Shown one piece after another: positions 53,049-61,297 of a stretch of DNA of 64,000 nt (position 1 is the first letter of the stretch; every line of letters begins with the position of its first letter). The DNA is from Bacillota bacterium (GTDB lineage: Bacteria; Bacillota; Clostridia; Christensenellales; Aristaeellaceae), in contig JAEYAR010000117.1 of NCBI GenBank assembly GCA_023404715.1, forward strand, positions 1 to 64,000. The letters run 5' to 3'. The position numbers were made by a program, and so were the translations under genes. Under the pieces are notes generated by a model. That model ran no database searches. It saw only the letters and a program-made list of their open reading frames with translations, and had not been told where the DNA came from.

Positions 53049-54938
53049 TTATTTGCCGAAGGATTCCACGTCGATGCCGAATCCGAAATCGAACAGCGGA
53101 TCGACGATGTCCTTGGGTAGATCCTCCCGCTGGAGCGTCACCTGGCTCATGGATGCGGGGACCTGGAAGGGCGTTTTGCCCGTGATGGCATGCACGCCAT
53201 AGAGCGCGTCGGCGATGGCATCCGCGCCGCAGGTCATGCCCGGACGATAGGCCAGAAGCACGCAGTCGCTTGTGTTTACGATGTCCGTCATGACATAGGC
53301 ACGGTTCATCAGGCATACGGTGACGACCGTCGCCCCTGCGTTTTGCAGCGCAGCCACCATGTCGGTCTGGGTATTGGGGAACATAAGCGTAGAGGTTCCC
53401 CATTCCGGCTCATGTGTGCCGGAGGCTTCGCCGACCACGACAACGGCCACCGTTCCTTCGGGATAGCTCTCTTCCACCAGCGAGATATCGTCGCCCAGAT
53501 AGGTCACGTTTTCCACGCCGGCCTTTTCTTCAAGGGCGGTTAGAACGCTCTTCGCCTGATAGTTTTCCACGGTCCATCCGCTGGACAGCGCGTGGCCGTC
53601 CTGTGCGAGCGCGCCTGCGACGATGATCTTCTCACCGCTGAGCGTAGGGGCGTTCTCATACTTCACCAGCGTCAGCGCCTGTGCGGCGGCTTCCTTCACC
53701 AGCGCCTTATGCGCTTCGTCGCTCAAGACTTGAACGGCGATTTCTTCGTCCACGTAGGGGTTTTCAAAGATGCCCAGCTCGAACTTGGCGACCAGCAGCT
53801 TCTTCACCTTCTCGTTGAGCTGTTCGTCGGTCAGCGCCTCCACCAGCTTCTTGATCTCGCGGGTGCCCGCGCCGCCCAAGGCGTCCGCCCCTGCCACCGC
53901 CGCAGCCGTGGGGGATAGGCCCCAGTCGGTCTGGATGATGCCGGTGTAGCCCATCTTCTCCTGCAGCAGCTGTGTCATGACGGTGGAGGATTCATGGGCG
54001 AAATTGTCCACAGCATCGCCGCCCAGATAAGGCACGGTGGAATAGCCGTAGGGCATGATGGAAGCTGCCCCCGCCTCGATGGCCGCCTCAAAGATGCGCA
54101 ACGCCGTATCCAGCGTTTCCGCATCGAACACCAACGGCGTGCCGTCCACGCCGCCCGTCTGCGACCCTGAGCCCGGGAAGTGCTTCACGCAGGTCATGAC
54201 GGAATCGCCCGTGAGCTTCTCGCCGCCCTGCAAGCCTTTGATGCAGGCGACGACCATCTGGGTCGCGGTCTGTGCATCCTCGCCGAAGCATTCCTGTACC
54301 CGGCCCCAGCGGGGATCGGTGGCAAGGTCGGCCACGGGGGACAGGCTCATGCGCAGGCCCACAGCCTTCATTTCTTCCCGCTGCAGCTCTGCCAGCTGCT
54401 CCACCAGCGCCACGTTGTTCGTCGCGGCGAGCGTGATCTGGTCGGGCAGGATGGTCGCTCCGTCGATCCAGCTCGCGCCGATGACGGAATCCATCGAGAA
54501 CACGACGGGAATGCCCAACCGCGCGCTCTCCGCCAGCGCCTGAATCTCATTGGTGCGCTGGGCGGCCTCGCGCGGGCCGTCCTGCAGGTAAGAGTAGGCC
54601 AGCGCAAAGCCGATGTTCATCTCGCGAAACCAGCTCTCCTTCAGCGTGACCAGCGTCACATGAAGCATCTGTGCCGCCTTATCCTCTGCGGTCATCTGGC
54701 TGAGCAGGTCGTCTGCGCGCTCCTCGGGCGTCAGCCGCCAATCCTCGTACTTGTCCAGCGCGCCGCTCTTGTTCAAATCCTTGAAGCGATAGCCGTCCTG
54801 CTCGAGAATGGCCACGGCCTCCGCCTTCAGTTCAGGCTGGGTGTAGGCCGTTTCCGCGAGGCTTATGGGCGTCGCGCTCATCAGCAAAGAAGTCGCCGCC
54901 AAGACTGAGGCAGTGCGTTTGAAAAATCCCTTTTTCAT
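53049..54938 (-). CDS. Secreted GH3 glycosidase with EF-hand loop (copy 2)
   Basis: The 629-residue product has a signal peptide (residues 1-28, ending SLA), then DLNKSGALDKYE at 54-65, an EF-hand-like calcium loop. The GH3 barrel has LGIPVVFSMDSVIG, MTCVKHFPGSGSQTGG and the nucleophile in YTGIIQTDWGLSPT. The second domain carries KIIVAGALAQDG and RPGMTCGADAIADALYG. It is shorter than copy 1 and lacks its last fibronectin-like part. The start follows AAAGGGG. It lies 17 bases after the permease gene, in the importer operon, so it may trim the transported glycan. Confidence 0.92.
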   Translation of the reverse strand: MKKGFFKRTASVLAATSLLMSATPISLAETAYTQPELKAEAVAILEQDGYRFKDLNKSGALDKYEDWRLTPEERADDLLSQMTAEDKAAQMLHVTLVTLKESWFREMNIGFALAYSYLQDGPREAAQRTNEIQALAESARLGIPVVFSMDSVIGASWIDGATILPDQITLAATNNVALVEQLAELQREEMKAVGLRMSLSPVADLATDPRWGRVQECFGEDAQTATQMVVACIKGLQGGEKLTGDSVMTCVKHFPGSGSQTGGVDGTPLVFDAETLDTALRIFEAAIEAGAASIMPYGYSTVPYLGGDAVDNFAHESSTVMTQLLQEKMGYTGIIQTDWGLSPTAAAVAGADALGGAGTREIKKLVEALTDEQLNEKVKKLLVAKFELGIFENPYVDEEIAVQVLSDEAHKALVKEAAAQALTLVKYENAPTLSGEKIIVAGALAQDGHALSSGWTVENYQAKSVLTALEEKAGVENVTYLGDDISLVEESYPEGTVAVVVVGEASGTHEPEWGTSTLMFPNTQTDMVAALQNAGATVVTVCLMNRAYVMTDIVNTSDCVLLAYRPGMTCGADAIADALYGVHAITGKTPFQVPASMSQVTLQREDLPKDIVDPLFDFGFGIDVESFGK

Positions 54939-54955
54939 ATCGTTTTCCCCTTTCT

Positions 54956-55837
54956 TCAGGAAGCGGTCACCGCGCCTGCCATATAGCCGCGGATAAGGTA
55001 TTTGCCCATGAAGATATACAGCACCAGCACGGGCAAAGCCAGAATCATGGAGCCTGCCATTTGTACGTTGAAATCTGCGGCCATCGTGCCCGCCAGCTCG
55101 TTGAGCGCAATGGTCGCGGGCTTGGAGTCGTAACCGCCCAGCACCAACGCGAAAAGCATCTCGTTCCAAATGGAGGTACACTGAAAGACGAACACGGTGA
55201 TGGTGGCGATCTTCGTGTTGGGCACGACGATCTTGCGATAGATCTGCCAGGGGCCGTTGCCGTCGATCATGGCCTGCCGTATGAGTGCGTCGGGCACGTC
55301 GGAGTAGTAGCCGCGGATCATGACCGTACACATGGGCATGCCGAATACCGTATGTACCAAAATCAGGCCCAGCACGTTGTCATAGAGGTTGAGCGCGTTG
55401 ATCGTCTGCAGAAGCGGAATCAGGATCGCCTGATACGGAAGATAGGTCGCCGCCACCAGCAGAATGAAAAACAGATTGCTGCATTTGAACTTGAATTTGC
55501 TCAGCGCGTATGCGCATACGGAACCGAGAAACAGCGATCCAAAAGCGCCGCCCAGCGTCACGATCAGGGATGTCATCAGGGGGGTCTTCAGCTCTTCAAA
55601 GGCATTGATGTACCCCTCCGCCGTGACCGTCTGCGGAAGCGCCACAGGGCTTGATGTCATCACCTCGTTGTTTGTCTTCAGCGAGGTGGTCAGCGTACCC
55701 CAGAAGGGCAGCATGTAGAATACAAGAAACGCGATCATCACGAGGTAGTACACCACATGCAGCACGCGCAGGTGCCACCGGGGCTTCGGCTTGTTCACCG
55801 CGACGCTTGCGGGGGGATTGGCTTCGGTCTTCTGCAT
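54956..55837 (-). CDS. CUT1 sugar ABC permease (MalG-like)
   Basis: Six membrane helices and the EAA loop DVPDALIRQAMIDGNGPWQIY are visible in the 293 residues. The N-terminal proline-rich tail (ANPPASVAVNKPKPR) is cytosolic. GAGGAAGTGA precedes the ATG, seven bases after the partner permease stop. It forms the channel with the next gene. Confidence 0.93.
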   Translation of the reverse strand: MQKTEANPPASVAVNKPKPRWHLRVLHVVYYLVMIAFLVFYMLPFWGTLTTSLKTNNEVMTSSPVALPQTVTAEGYINAFEELKTPLMTSLIVTLGGAFGSLFLGSVCAYALSKFKFKCSNLFFILLVAATYLPYQAILIPLLQTINALNLYDNVLGLILVHTVFGMPMCTVMIRGYYSDVPDALIRQAMIDGNGPWQIYRKIVVPNTKIATITVFVFQCTSIWNEMLFALVLGGYDSKPATIALNELAGTMAADFNVQMAGSMILALPVLVLYIFMGKYLIRGYMAGAVTAS

Positions 55838-55844
55838 GATCGAC

Positions 55845-56714
55845 TCACTTCCTCTTATTCGTCCAATAGGTCAAGGGCAGGATCAGCACCAGCACCAGCG
55901 CCAGCAGAAAGCAGCTGATGGCCGCGGCCAGCGCAAAGTTGTTCTTTTGAAAAGCCTCGTTGTACATCCATACAGGCAACGTCCACGCCGAGGACTTTGT
56001 ATAGCCCACCAAAGACACGATAAAGTCGAAGGAGCGCAGCGCGTACATGGCCAGGATGGTGATGCACGAGCCCATAGCGCCCTTCAGGCGGGGGATGATC
56101 AGCTTCCAATAGATGCGCAGGGAGTATGCGCCGTCCAGCTTGGCTGCGTTGATGACGTTTTCCGGCACAGACTTAATGCCCGCGAGGAAGATGACCGCCA
56201 CATAGCCGGAGAACTGCCACACCAGCGCAATGATGATAGAGAGCATCACCGTATCGTTGCTCGACGTCCACATGAAATTGGCGGTATCAATGCCGATGAT
56301 GCCGAGGAAGGAGTTCAGGACGCCGTTGGTGGGCCGGTACATCCACGCCCATACCGTGCCCGTCACCACGAAGGAGAGCGCGAAGGGCAAAAGCACCAGA
56401 TTGCGGAACAGAATCGTTCCTCTCAGCCCCTGATCCATCAGCAGCGCAAGGCCGAGCCCGATCAGCAGGCAAAGCGGGATGAGGCAAAACAGCAGCAGCG
56501 TATTGATCAGCGACGATCCAAAATACTCGCTGGAGAACATTTTCGCGTACTGACCAAAGCCGCCCCAGCCGTAGGTCGCCGTAAGGGAGCCGTTCTGCCA
56601 GTCCGATACAGATACCCAGATGTTCCAGCCCAAAGAGACATACACGAAGTAAATCAGCAATGCAGCCGGGAAAATAAGCGGCCACATGGGATGCTTCTTG
56701 AGGAATTTCTTCAC
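55845..56714 (-). CDS. CUT1 sugar ABC permease (MalF-like)
   Basis: Starting at GTG, six bases after GGAGGT, the 289-residue product has six membrane helices and the EAA loop SVPENVINAAKLDGAYSLRIYWKL with partner-typical spacing. An upstream in-frame ATG reads through the intercistronic hairpin and is rejected. It pairs with the MalG-like permease. Confidence 0.93.
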   Translation of the reverse strand: MKKFLKKHPMWPLIFPAALLIYFVYVSLGWNIWVSVSDWQNGSLTATYGWGGFGQYAKMFSSEYFGSSLINTLLLFCLIPLCLLIGLGLALLMDQGLRGTILFRNLVLLPFALSFVVTGTVWAWMYRPTNGVLNSFLGIIGIDTANFMWTSSNDTVMLSIIIALVWQFSGYVAVIFLAGIKSVPENVINAAKLDGAYSLRIYWKLIIPRLKGAMGSCITILAMYALRSFDFIVSLVGYTKSSAWTLPVWMYNEAFQKNNFALAAAISCFLLALVLVLILPLTYWTNKRK

Positions 56715-56740
56715 AAAGGGACCTCCTATCCTGTCAAAAT

Positions 56741-56776
56741 GCCTGCGCGGGACGCATGGTAACCTCCCGCGCAGGC
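56741..56776 (-). promoter_or_regulatory. 12-bp intercistronic hairpin upstream of permease genes
   Basis: GCCTGCGCGGGA and TCCCGCGCAGGC arms enclose a 12-base loop, followed on the minus strand by ATTTTG and then the permease ribosome site. It could partly terminate or protect the upstream GH3/binding-protein message. Confidence 0.6.
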
Positions 56777-56851
56777 AACGCAATGATCGATCGAAAAACA
56801 CAGGCTATCATGGGCGGGAACGTTCACCATCGTCCGGGTCCTGGCGGCGGT

Positions 56852-58867
56852 TCATTCTCCGTAGCTCAGGCCAAAGCCGTACTCATACAGCGGGTTTTCC
56901 AAATCGAAGGAGATGTCGCTCTCCTGCGCCTCGACAGACGCCATATCGCGCGGCATGGCCATGGGCAGCTTGCCGGTGGGGTTGTTCATGCCGTAGAGGG
57001 TCTTCGCGATGGCGATGCCGCCTTGCTGGCCGGGGTAGTAAGCCATGAGGATGGCGTTGGTGTTCTCCTCGCACCAGCTCATGATGTAAGGACGGCCGCC
57101 GACGACCACGGTGATGATGGGCGTGCCGGTCGCCTTCACCGCCTCGAGGATGTCCTGCTGAGACCGGGTGATCTCAAGGGTGTCATAGCCCCAGGTGGGG
57201 TTGTGCTGATACGCAGCCTCGCCCACGGCGACGATGGCTACGTCGCACGTCTTGGCCAGCTCCGTGATCTTCTCGATGTCCTCAGCCTCGTAGACGACCT
57301 GCGCGCCCTCGCCCGCAAGCTGTGTCAGGGCCTCGGCCAGCGTCGTTCCCTCCTGGCTGCTCGTCCAGCCGCCGCACAGGCTGTCCATGTCGCCCGCGCG
57401 CATGCCGGCCACGAGAATCTTCTTGTTGGCGGAATCAAGCGGCAGGATGCCGTCGTTCTTGAGCAACGTCATGGCTTTCTCGGCCATTTCGAGGTTCACA
57501 GCCTGATTCTCCTCGCAGCCCACGTAGGACGCAGCGTATTCCACATCCACATAGGGGTTCTCGAAGATGCCCAGCTGGAATTTCTCTTTGAGGATGCGGG
57601 TGGCGGCGGCGTTGATGACCGCCTCGGTGATCTTGCCGTCATTGTACATCTCTTCCATCTGGTCGATCAGCCGGATGGATTCGCCGCCGATTCCGTCGAC
57701 CTGGCCTTCCATCACGCCGATGAGGATGGCCTCCTCCTCGGAGCATTCCTCGCCCCACATGGAGGTGGACTGCTGGATGCCCCAGATCATGCCCCAGTCC
57801 GTCTGGATGATGCCCTCAAAGCCCATCCTGTTGCGCAGCAGATCCTGCAGCGTAGCCTTGGAACCCAGCGCCGCCGTGGTATCCAGCACCAGCGGGATGC
57901 TGTAATAGGGCATCACGGAGCCGACGTTGGCCTCCAGCGCCGCGTAGTAGGGCTTGAGGTGGATCTCCAAAGATTCCTCGGTGGAGACGATGGGCGCCTG
58001 ATCCAGACCGTCCATCTGCGGGCCCGCGCCGGGGAAATGCTTGATACAAGCGATGATGCCCTCTTCGTTCACGCCATCGGCGCCGTTCTGGTAGGCGACG
58101 ATCTGCGCCTTCACCATCTGTGTCACCAGATCGGGGTCTTCGCCGAATGTCTCCATCACGCGGCCCCAGCGGGGCTCGGAGGCGATGTCCGCTTCCGGCG
58201 AGAGCGTCATGCGCACGCCCATGGCCATCAGCTCGTTGCGCTGGATCTCGGCCAGACGGGTCACAAGGTCCTCGTCACGGGTTGCGGCCTGAGAGAGATT
58301 ATGGCCGGTAACGGTCGCGCCGTTGACGTAGGATGCGCCGTGCACGGAATCCATGGACACCACCACGGGCACGCCCAGGCGGGACGCCTCGCACCATTCC
58401 TGCACCTTGTTCATGGTGGTGGCGGCGGTGGCGGCACTATCGGCGACGTTGAATTCGCGCACCAGCACCATGCCGATGTTCTCTGTCGTCATCCACTTTT
58501 TTAAGTAATTGGGGTAGGCGCCGTTGTCCTTGGGCGTAAAGGTGGGATGCTGCATCTGCGAAATGCGCTCGCGGACGGTCATCTGCGAAAGCAGGTCGGC
58601 GGTGCGGGTGTCCGCATCCTGCCGCCAGTCCTCGTACACGTCCAGCGTGCCGTTGCCGTTGAGATCCTTAAATTGCAAGCCGTCGGCCTCGATGAGCTGC
58701 TTGCTTACGGCCATCAGCTCATGCTGCGCCTCCGTGGCCTCCACCCGGACGTACTGCACGTCTTCGTCGGCGCCCTCGGCCAGCGCCGCGGGCATCATTG
58801 TCAGGCTCAGCGCCAGCGCCGCAGCCAGCGATATGCCGCGGCGTACAAAATGCTTCTTAGTCAACAA
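56852..58867 (-). CDS. Secreted GH3 glycosidase with EF-hand loop (copy 3)
   Basis: The product, about 671 residues, starts at TTG (58867 or 58864), nine to twelve bases after AAGGAG, inside the end of the binding-protein gene. The signal peptide ends ALA near residue 30. Residues 68-79, DLNGNGTLDVYE, are an EF-hand calcium loop identical in its core to copy 1. The GH3 barrel has VVVSMDSVHGASYVNG, CIKHFPGAGPQ and the nucleophile in FEGIIQTDWGMIWG. The second domain has WTSSQEGTTLAEAL and AYYPGQQGGIAIAKTLYG. Overlap and a non-ATG start suggest coupled, lower translation. Confidence 0.9.
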   Translation of the reverse strand: MLTKKHFVRRGISLAAALALSLTMMPAALAEGADEDVQYVRVEATEAQHELMAVSKQLIEADGLQFKDLNGNGTLDVYEDWRQDADTRTADLLSQMTVRERISQMQHPTFTPKDNGAYPNYLKKWMTTENIGMVLVREFNVADSAATAATTMNKVQEWCEASRLGVPVVVSMDSVHGASYVNGATVTGHNLSQAATRDEDLVTRLAEIQRNELMAMGVRMTLSPEADIASEPRWGRVMETFGEDPDLVTQMVKAQIVAYQNGADGVNEEGIIACIKHFPGAGPQMDGLDQAPIVSTEESLEIHLKPYYAALEANVGSVMPYYSIPLVLDTTAALGSKATLQDLLRNRMGFEGIIQTDWGMIWGIQQSTSMWGEECSEEEAILIGVMEGQVDGIGGESIRLIDQMEEMYNDGKITEAVINAAATRILKEKFQLGIFENPYVDVEYAASYVGCEENQAVNLEMAEKAMTLLKNDGILPLDSANKKILVAGMRAGDMDSLCGGWTSSQEGTTLAEALTQLAGEGAQVVYEAEDIEKITELAKTCDVAIVAVGEAAYQHNPTWGYDTLEITRSQQDILEAVKATGTPIITVVVGGRPYIMSWCEENTNAILMAYYPGQQGGIAIAKTLYGMNNPTGKLPMAMPRDMASVEAQESDISFDLENPLYEYGFGLSYGE

Positions 58868-60221
58868 TGTTCCAGTCTCCTTCCAGGCCGGACTCCTGCA
58901 GAGCCACGACGATGTTGTGGGCATAACGCGCGGTATCGGGGTCGGAAGCCACGGCGAAATCCTGTATACGGGTCTGCAAATCCGTAGAAGCAGCCCAGGG
59001 GAGCGCCGTGCCGTGCGTAAAGCTGGGGTAGACCTTGGTCGCCTCGGCCGTCAGCTCCTGCTTGTCCAGCAGCGTGCGCTCGCAGTAGGCCGAATCGGGC
59101 GTGTCGGTGTAGGGGGAGATGGACTCCTTCAGCTGCGAGAAGGCCACCTGCACGTCGGTGGTGGTCACGTTGTAGACCCAGCGGATGCCCGCCTCCACGT
59201 CGGCGGAATCGTTGCTCACTACGAAGCCGTCCACGTTCAGGCCGAAGTAGCCGTCCGTGCCGGGGAATGTGAACACGCCGTAATCCTCGCCGTAGGTTTG
59301 CGCCATGCTTGTCATCAACGGCTGCATCCACGTGCCCATGATCTGCATGGCGTACTGGCCCGCCACCACCTGACCGGAGGTCTCGTACCAGTCGCGGGAG
59401 GAATGGTCGGGGGCAACGTAGGTCAAAAGCTTCTTGTAGGTGTCCAGCACGGTCTGCACCTGCTCCTCCGTCGCCTTACCGTTGATGAAGTCCTCGTAAA
59501 TCTGAGGGTCGGTGCCAAGCATGATGTCTTCAAACACCTGACAGGCCGGCCACCCCTTACGGTCTCCCAGATCGATGGGGTAGCATCCTTCAGGCAGGAC
59601 GGCGGCCAGCTGGTCGCAGATGGCCCAAAACTCGTCCCATGTGATGTTCTCATGGTCAGGGATTTCGACCCCGTACTGCTCAAAAACATGCTTGTTGTAG
59701 TAAATCACGTTGGTTTTGTGAATGCCTACGGGCACGATATGCTGCTTGCCGTCGGATGCGGTGCACAGCTCCTCAAGGCCGGGGAGCAAACGCCCCTTGA
59801 TGTTTGCGTGTTCCCACACACCGCTCAGATCCAGCAGCATGTCCGAGGCCAGATAAGGCTCGATCTCCTGACCGGGGTGCGCCTGAAAGGTCTCCGGCGA
59901 CTTACCCGCCTGCTGGAGCACCTTTACCTTCATGACCATGGCGCCGCCCGCGCCGCCGGGAATGGCGTTGGACTTGGCCTTCACCTTCGTATAGGTATGG
60001 GTAAAGCCGTCGATGATGGACTCAATGGCATCCTTTTCGCCGCCCGCTGTCCACCAGTGGTATATGCTGGCGGAGCCAGACGCCGCGGTATCCTCGATGA
60101 CGGCGGCAATGTCCATGTCGTCGGCGTTTTTCTTTTCATTCCTCGCCGCCAGCGCGTTCGCCGCTACGCCTATCGACAGCACGCCCGTCAGCGCCAAAGA
60201 CGCAATCTTTTTCAGCTTCAT
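58857..60221 (-). CDS. Sugar ABC transporter solute-binding protein
   Basis: The signal peptide MKLKKIASLALTGVLSIGVA ends ALA without a lipobox cysteine, so the protein is either released or held by another component. The mature part shows SIYHWWTAGGEKDAIESI at the start and, later, GNAIPGG-like and QAHPGQEIEPYL stretches. These resemble glucose/oligosaccharide binding proteins of the CUT1 group with the GG-EKDA opening. It is 19 bases after the CBM9-like gene and overlaps the GH3 gene by 11 bases. Confidence 0.9.
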   Translation of the reverse strand: MKLKKIASLALTGVLSIGVAANALAARNEKKNADDMDIAAVIEDTAASGSASIYHWWTAGGEKDAIESIIDGFTHTYTKVKAKSNAIPGGAGGAMVMKVKVLQQAGKSPETFQAHPGQEIEPYLASDMLLDLSGVWEHANIKGRLLPGLEELCTASDGKQHIVPVGIHKTNVIYYNKHVFEQYGVEIPDHENITWDEFWAICDQLAAVLPEGCYPIDLGDRKGWPACQVFEDIMLGTDPQIYEDFINGKATEEQVQTVLDTYKKLLTYVAPDHSSRDWYETSGQVVAGQYAMQIMGTWMQPLMTSMAQTYGEDYGVFTFPGTDGYFGLNVDGFVVSNDSADVEAGIRWVYNVTTTDVQVAFSQLKESISPYTDTPDSAYCERTLLDKQELTAEATKVYPSFTHGTALPWAASTDLQTRIQDFAVASDPDTARYAHNIVVALQESGLEGDWNIVD

Positions 60222-60240
60222 GACATTTCCTTCTTTCGCT

Positions 60241-61032
60241 TTACTGCTCTACAAACGTCAGCGTACCCCACAGGGAGGGGTTGGTGTCCACGTCAATGCT
60301 GCCGCTGGCCTGCATGCGCACGGTGGCCACGCCGGGGCAGGGGAAGTCCAGATCGAACATGCCGATTTCAAAGCCGATGGTCATTCCGTTTTCCGGCACG
60401 AGTTTGGCCAGATTGTCATTGGAAAAGTTGCTCCAGGGGATCACGCATTCAAATGTATAGCCGCCCTCGATCTCCGCCACAGCGCACTCGAAGCCCTCGA
60501 GCACCTGTTCGTCGCCGTCCGCGCCGATGGTCTCAAAACCCGCGTTGTCCTCGATCATGTCGCGATCGATGCCGTTGCAAAAGTCGTAGTCGTCGATGAT
60601 CTGCGTATAGCGAAAGTCGTTGGCAGCATAGGCCGTGCGCTCGGCGTCGGCTCCCGGGTCGGTGGAGAGGAACACCACGAGCGAGTCAGCCATGTCCGGC
60701 GGGAAACCCTCACGGTACATGAAAGGCGTATCGTCCATCACCTTGGCCGCGAGATAGAGATTGTCCTCGCTCCACATCGCATAGACTTCAAAGGCGCAGT
60801 CCTTGTCGTCCGTCCATTGGCCGGGGTCGCGAACGACCTGCTCCATGGTGTTGGCCGACACGGGAGAAGAGGTATCCCATTCGCTCAGGTCGCCGTCGAT
60901 GGCAATCTCCCCCAGTACTTTAGCAGCCTGCACCGCCTGGCCGGAATAAGCCATGGCGCTGCCGTTCAGCCCCAACGCAAGAACAAGCGCCAGAACAAGC
61001 GTCATACCCTTTAATACCGTGTTTCGTTTCAT
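60241..61032 (-). CDS. Secreted CBM9-like sugar-binding protein
   Basis: A signal peptide (to AMA, residue 28) is followed by one beta-sandwich domain whose order of strands, IAIDGDLSEWDTSSPV, FEVYAMWSEDNLYLAAKVMDD, ADSLVVFLSTDPG, YTFECVIPWSNF and MTIGFEIGMFDLD, is that of CBM9-like (DOMON-like) carbohydrate-binding domains. It has no catalytic domain. As first gene of the importer operon it probably captures glycan outside the cell. No lipobox or sortase signal is seen. Confidence 0.8.
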   Translation of the reverse strand: MKRNTVLKGMTLVLALVLALGLNGSAMAYSGQAVQAAKVLGEIAIDGDLSEWDTSSPVSANTMEQVVRDPGQWTDDKDCAFEVYAMWSEDNLYLAAKVMDDTPFMYREGFPPDMADSLVVFLSTDPGADAERTAYAANDFRYTQIIDDYDFCNGIDRDMIEDNAGFETIGADGDEQVLEGFECAVAEIEGGYTFECVIPWSNFSNDNLAKLVPENGMTIGFEIGMFDLDFPCPGVATVRMQASGSIDVDTNPSLWGTLTFVEQ

Positions 61033-61297
61033 CGTAGTTCCCCCTTAAGTTTTTTGTGAATATTCCCACGCGGGCTTTTCACTTTTTGTTCATCGACATT
61101 ATACTTTTCCATCACCGTCTCTGCGCTGGAATATTCCAAACATCCGAATGCAAAAAAACAGCGCTTGCGGGCGCCATGGGAAGATACGGCACATAATGTA
61201 GGAAAAAACGGCAGCTCCTTTTTCTTTTACGTCCGGTATGGTAAAATGCATGGCAAAAGAAAAAAGCCTCTGCCCGCGCGGAGCAAAGGGGGCGCCT
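61033..61297. promoter_or_regulatory. Divergent region between CBM9-like and YesM-like genes
   Basis: A TATAAT box lies at 61098-61103 on the minus strand without a clear -35. On the plus strand TGGTAAAAT near 61235 may be an extended -10 for the kinase. The palindrome TGGAATATTCCA (61127-61138) and a second GAATATTCCC near 61057 could be operator half-sites for the operon. No gene is visible. Confidence 0.4.

Noticed and set aside
56756..60599. Two long plus-strand frames over GH3 copy 3 and the binding protein
   Set aside because: Both are antisense to clear secreted proteins and consist of His/Val/Gly/Arg-rich text without domains.
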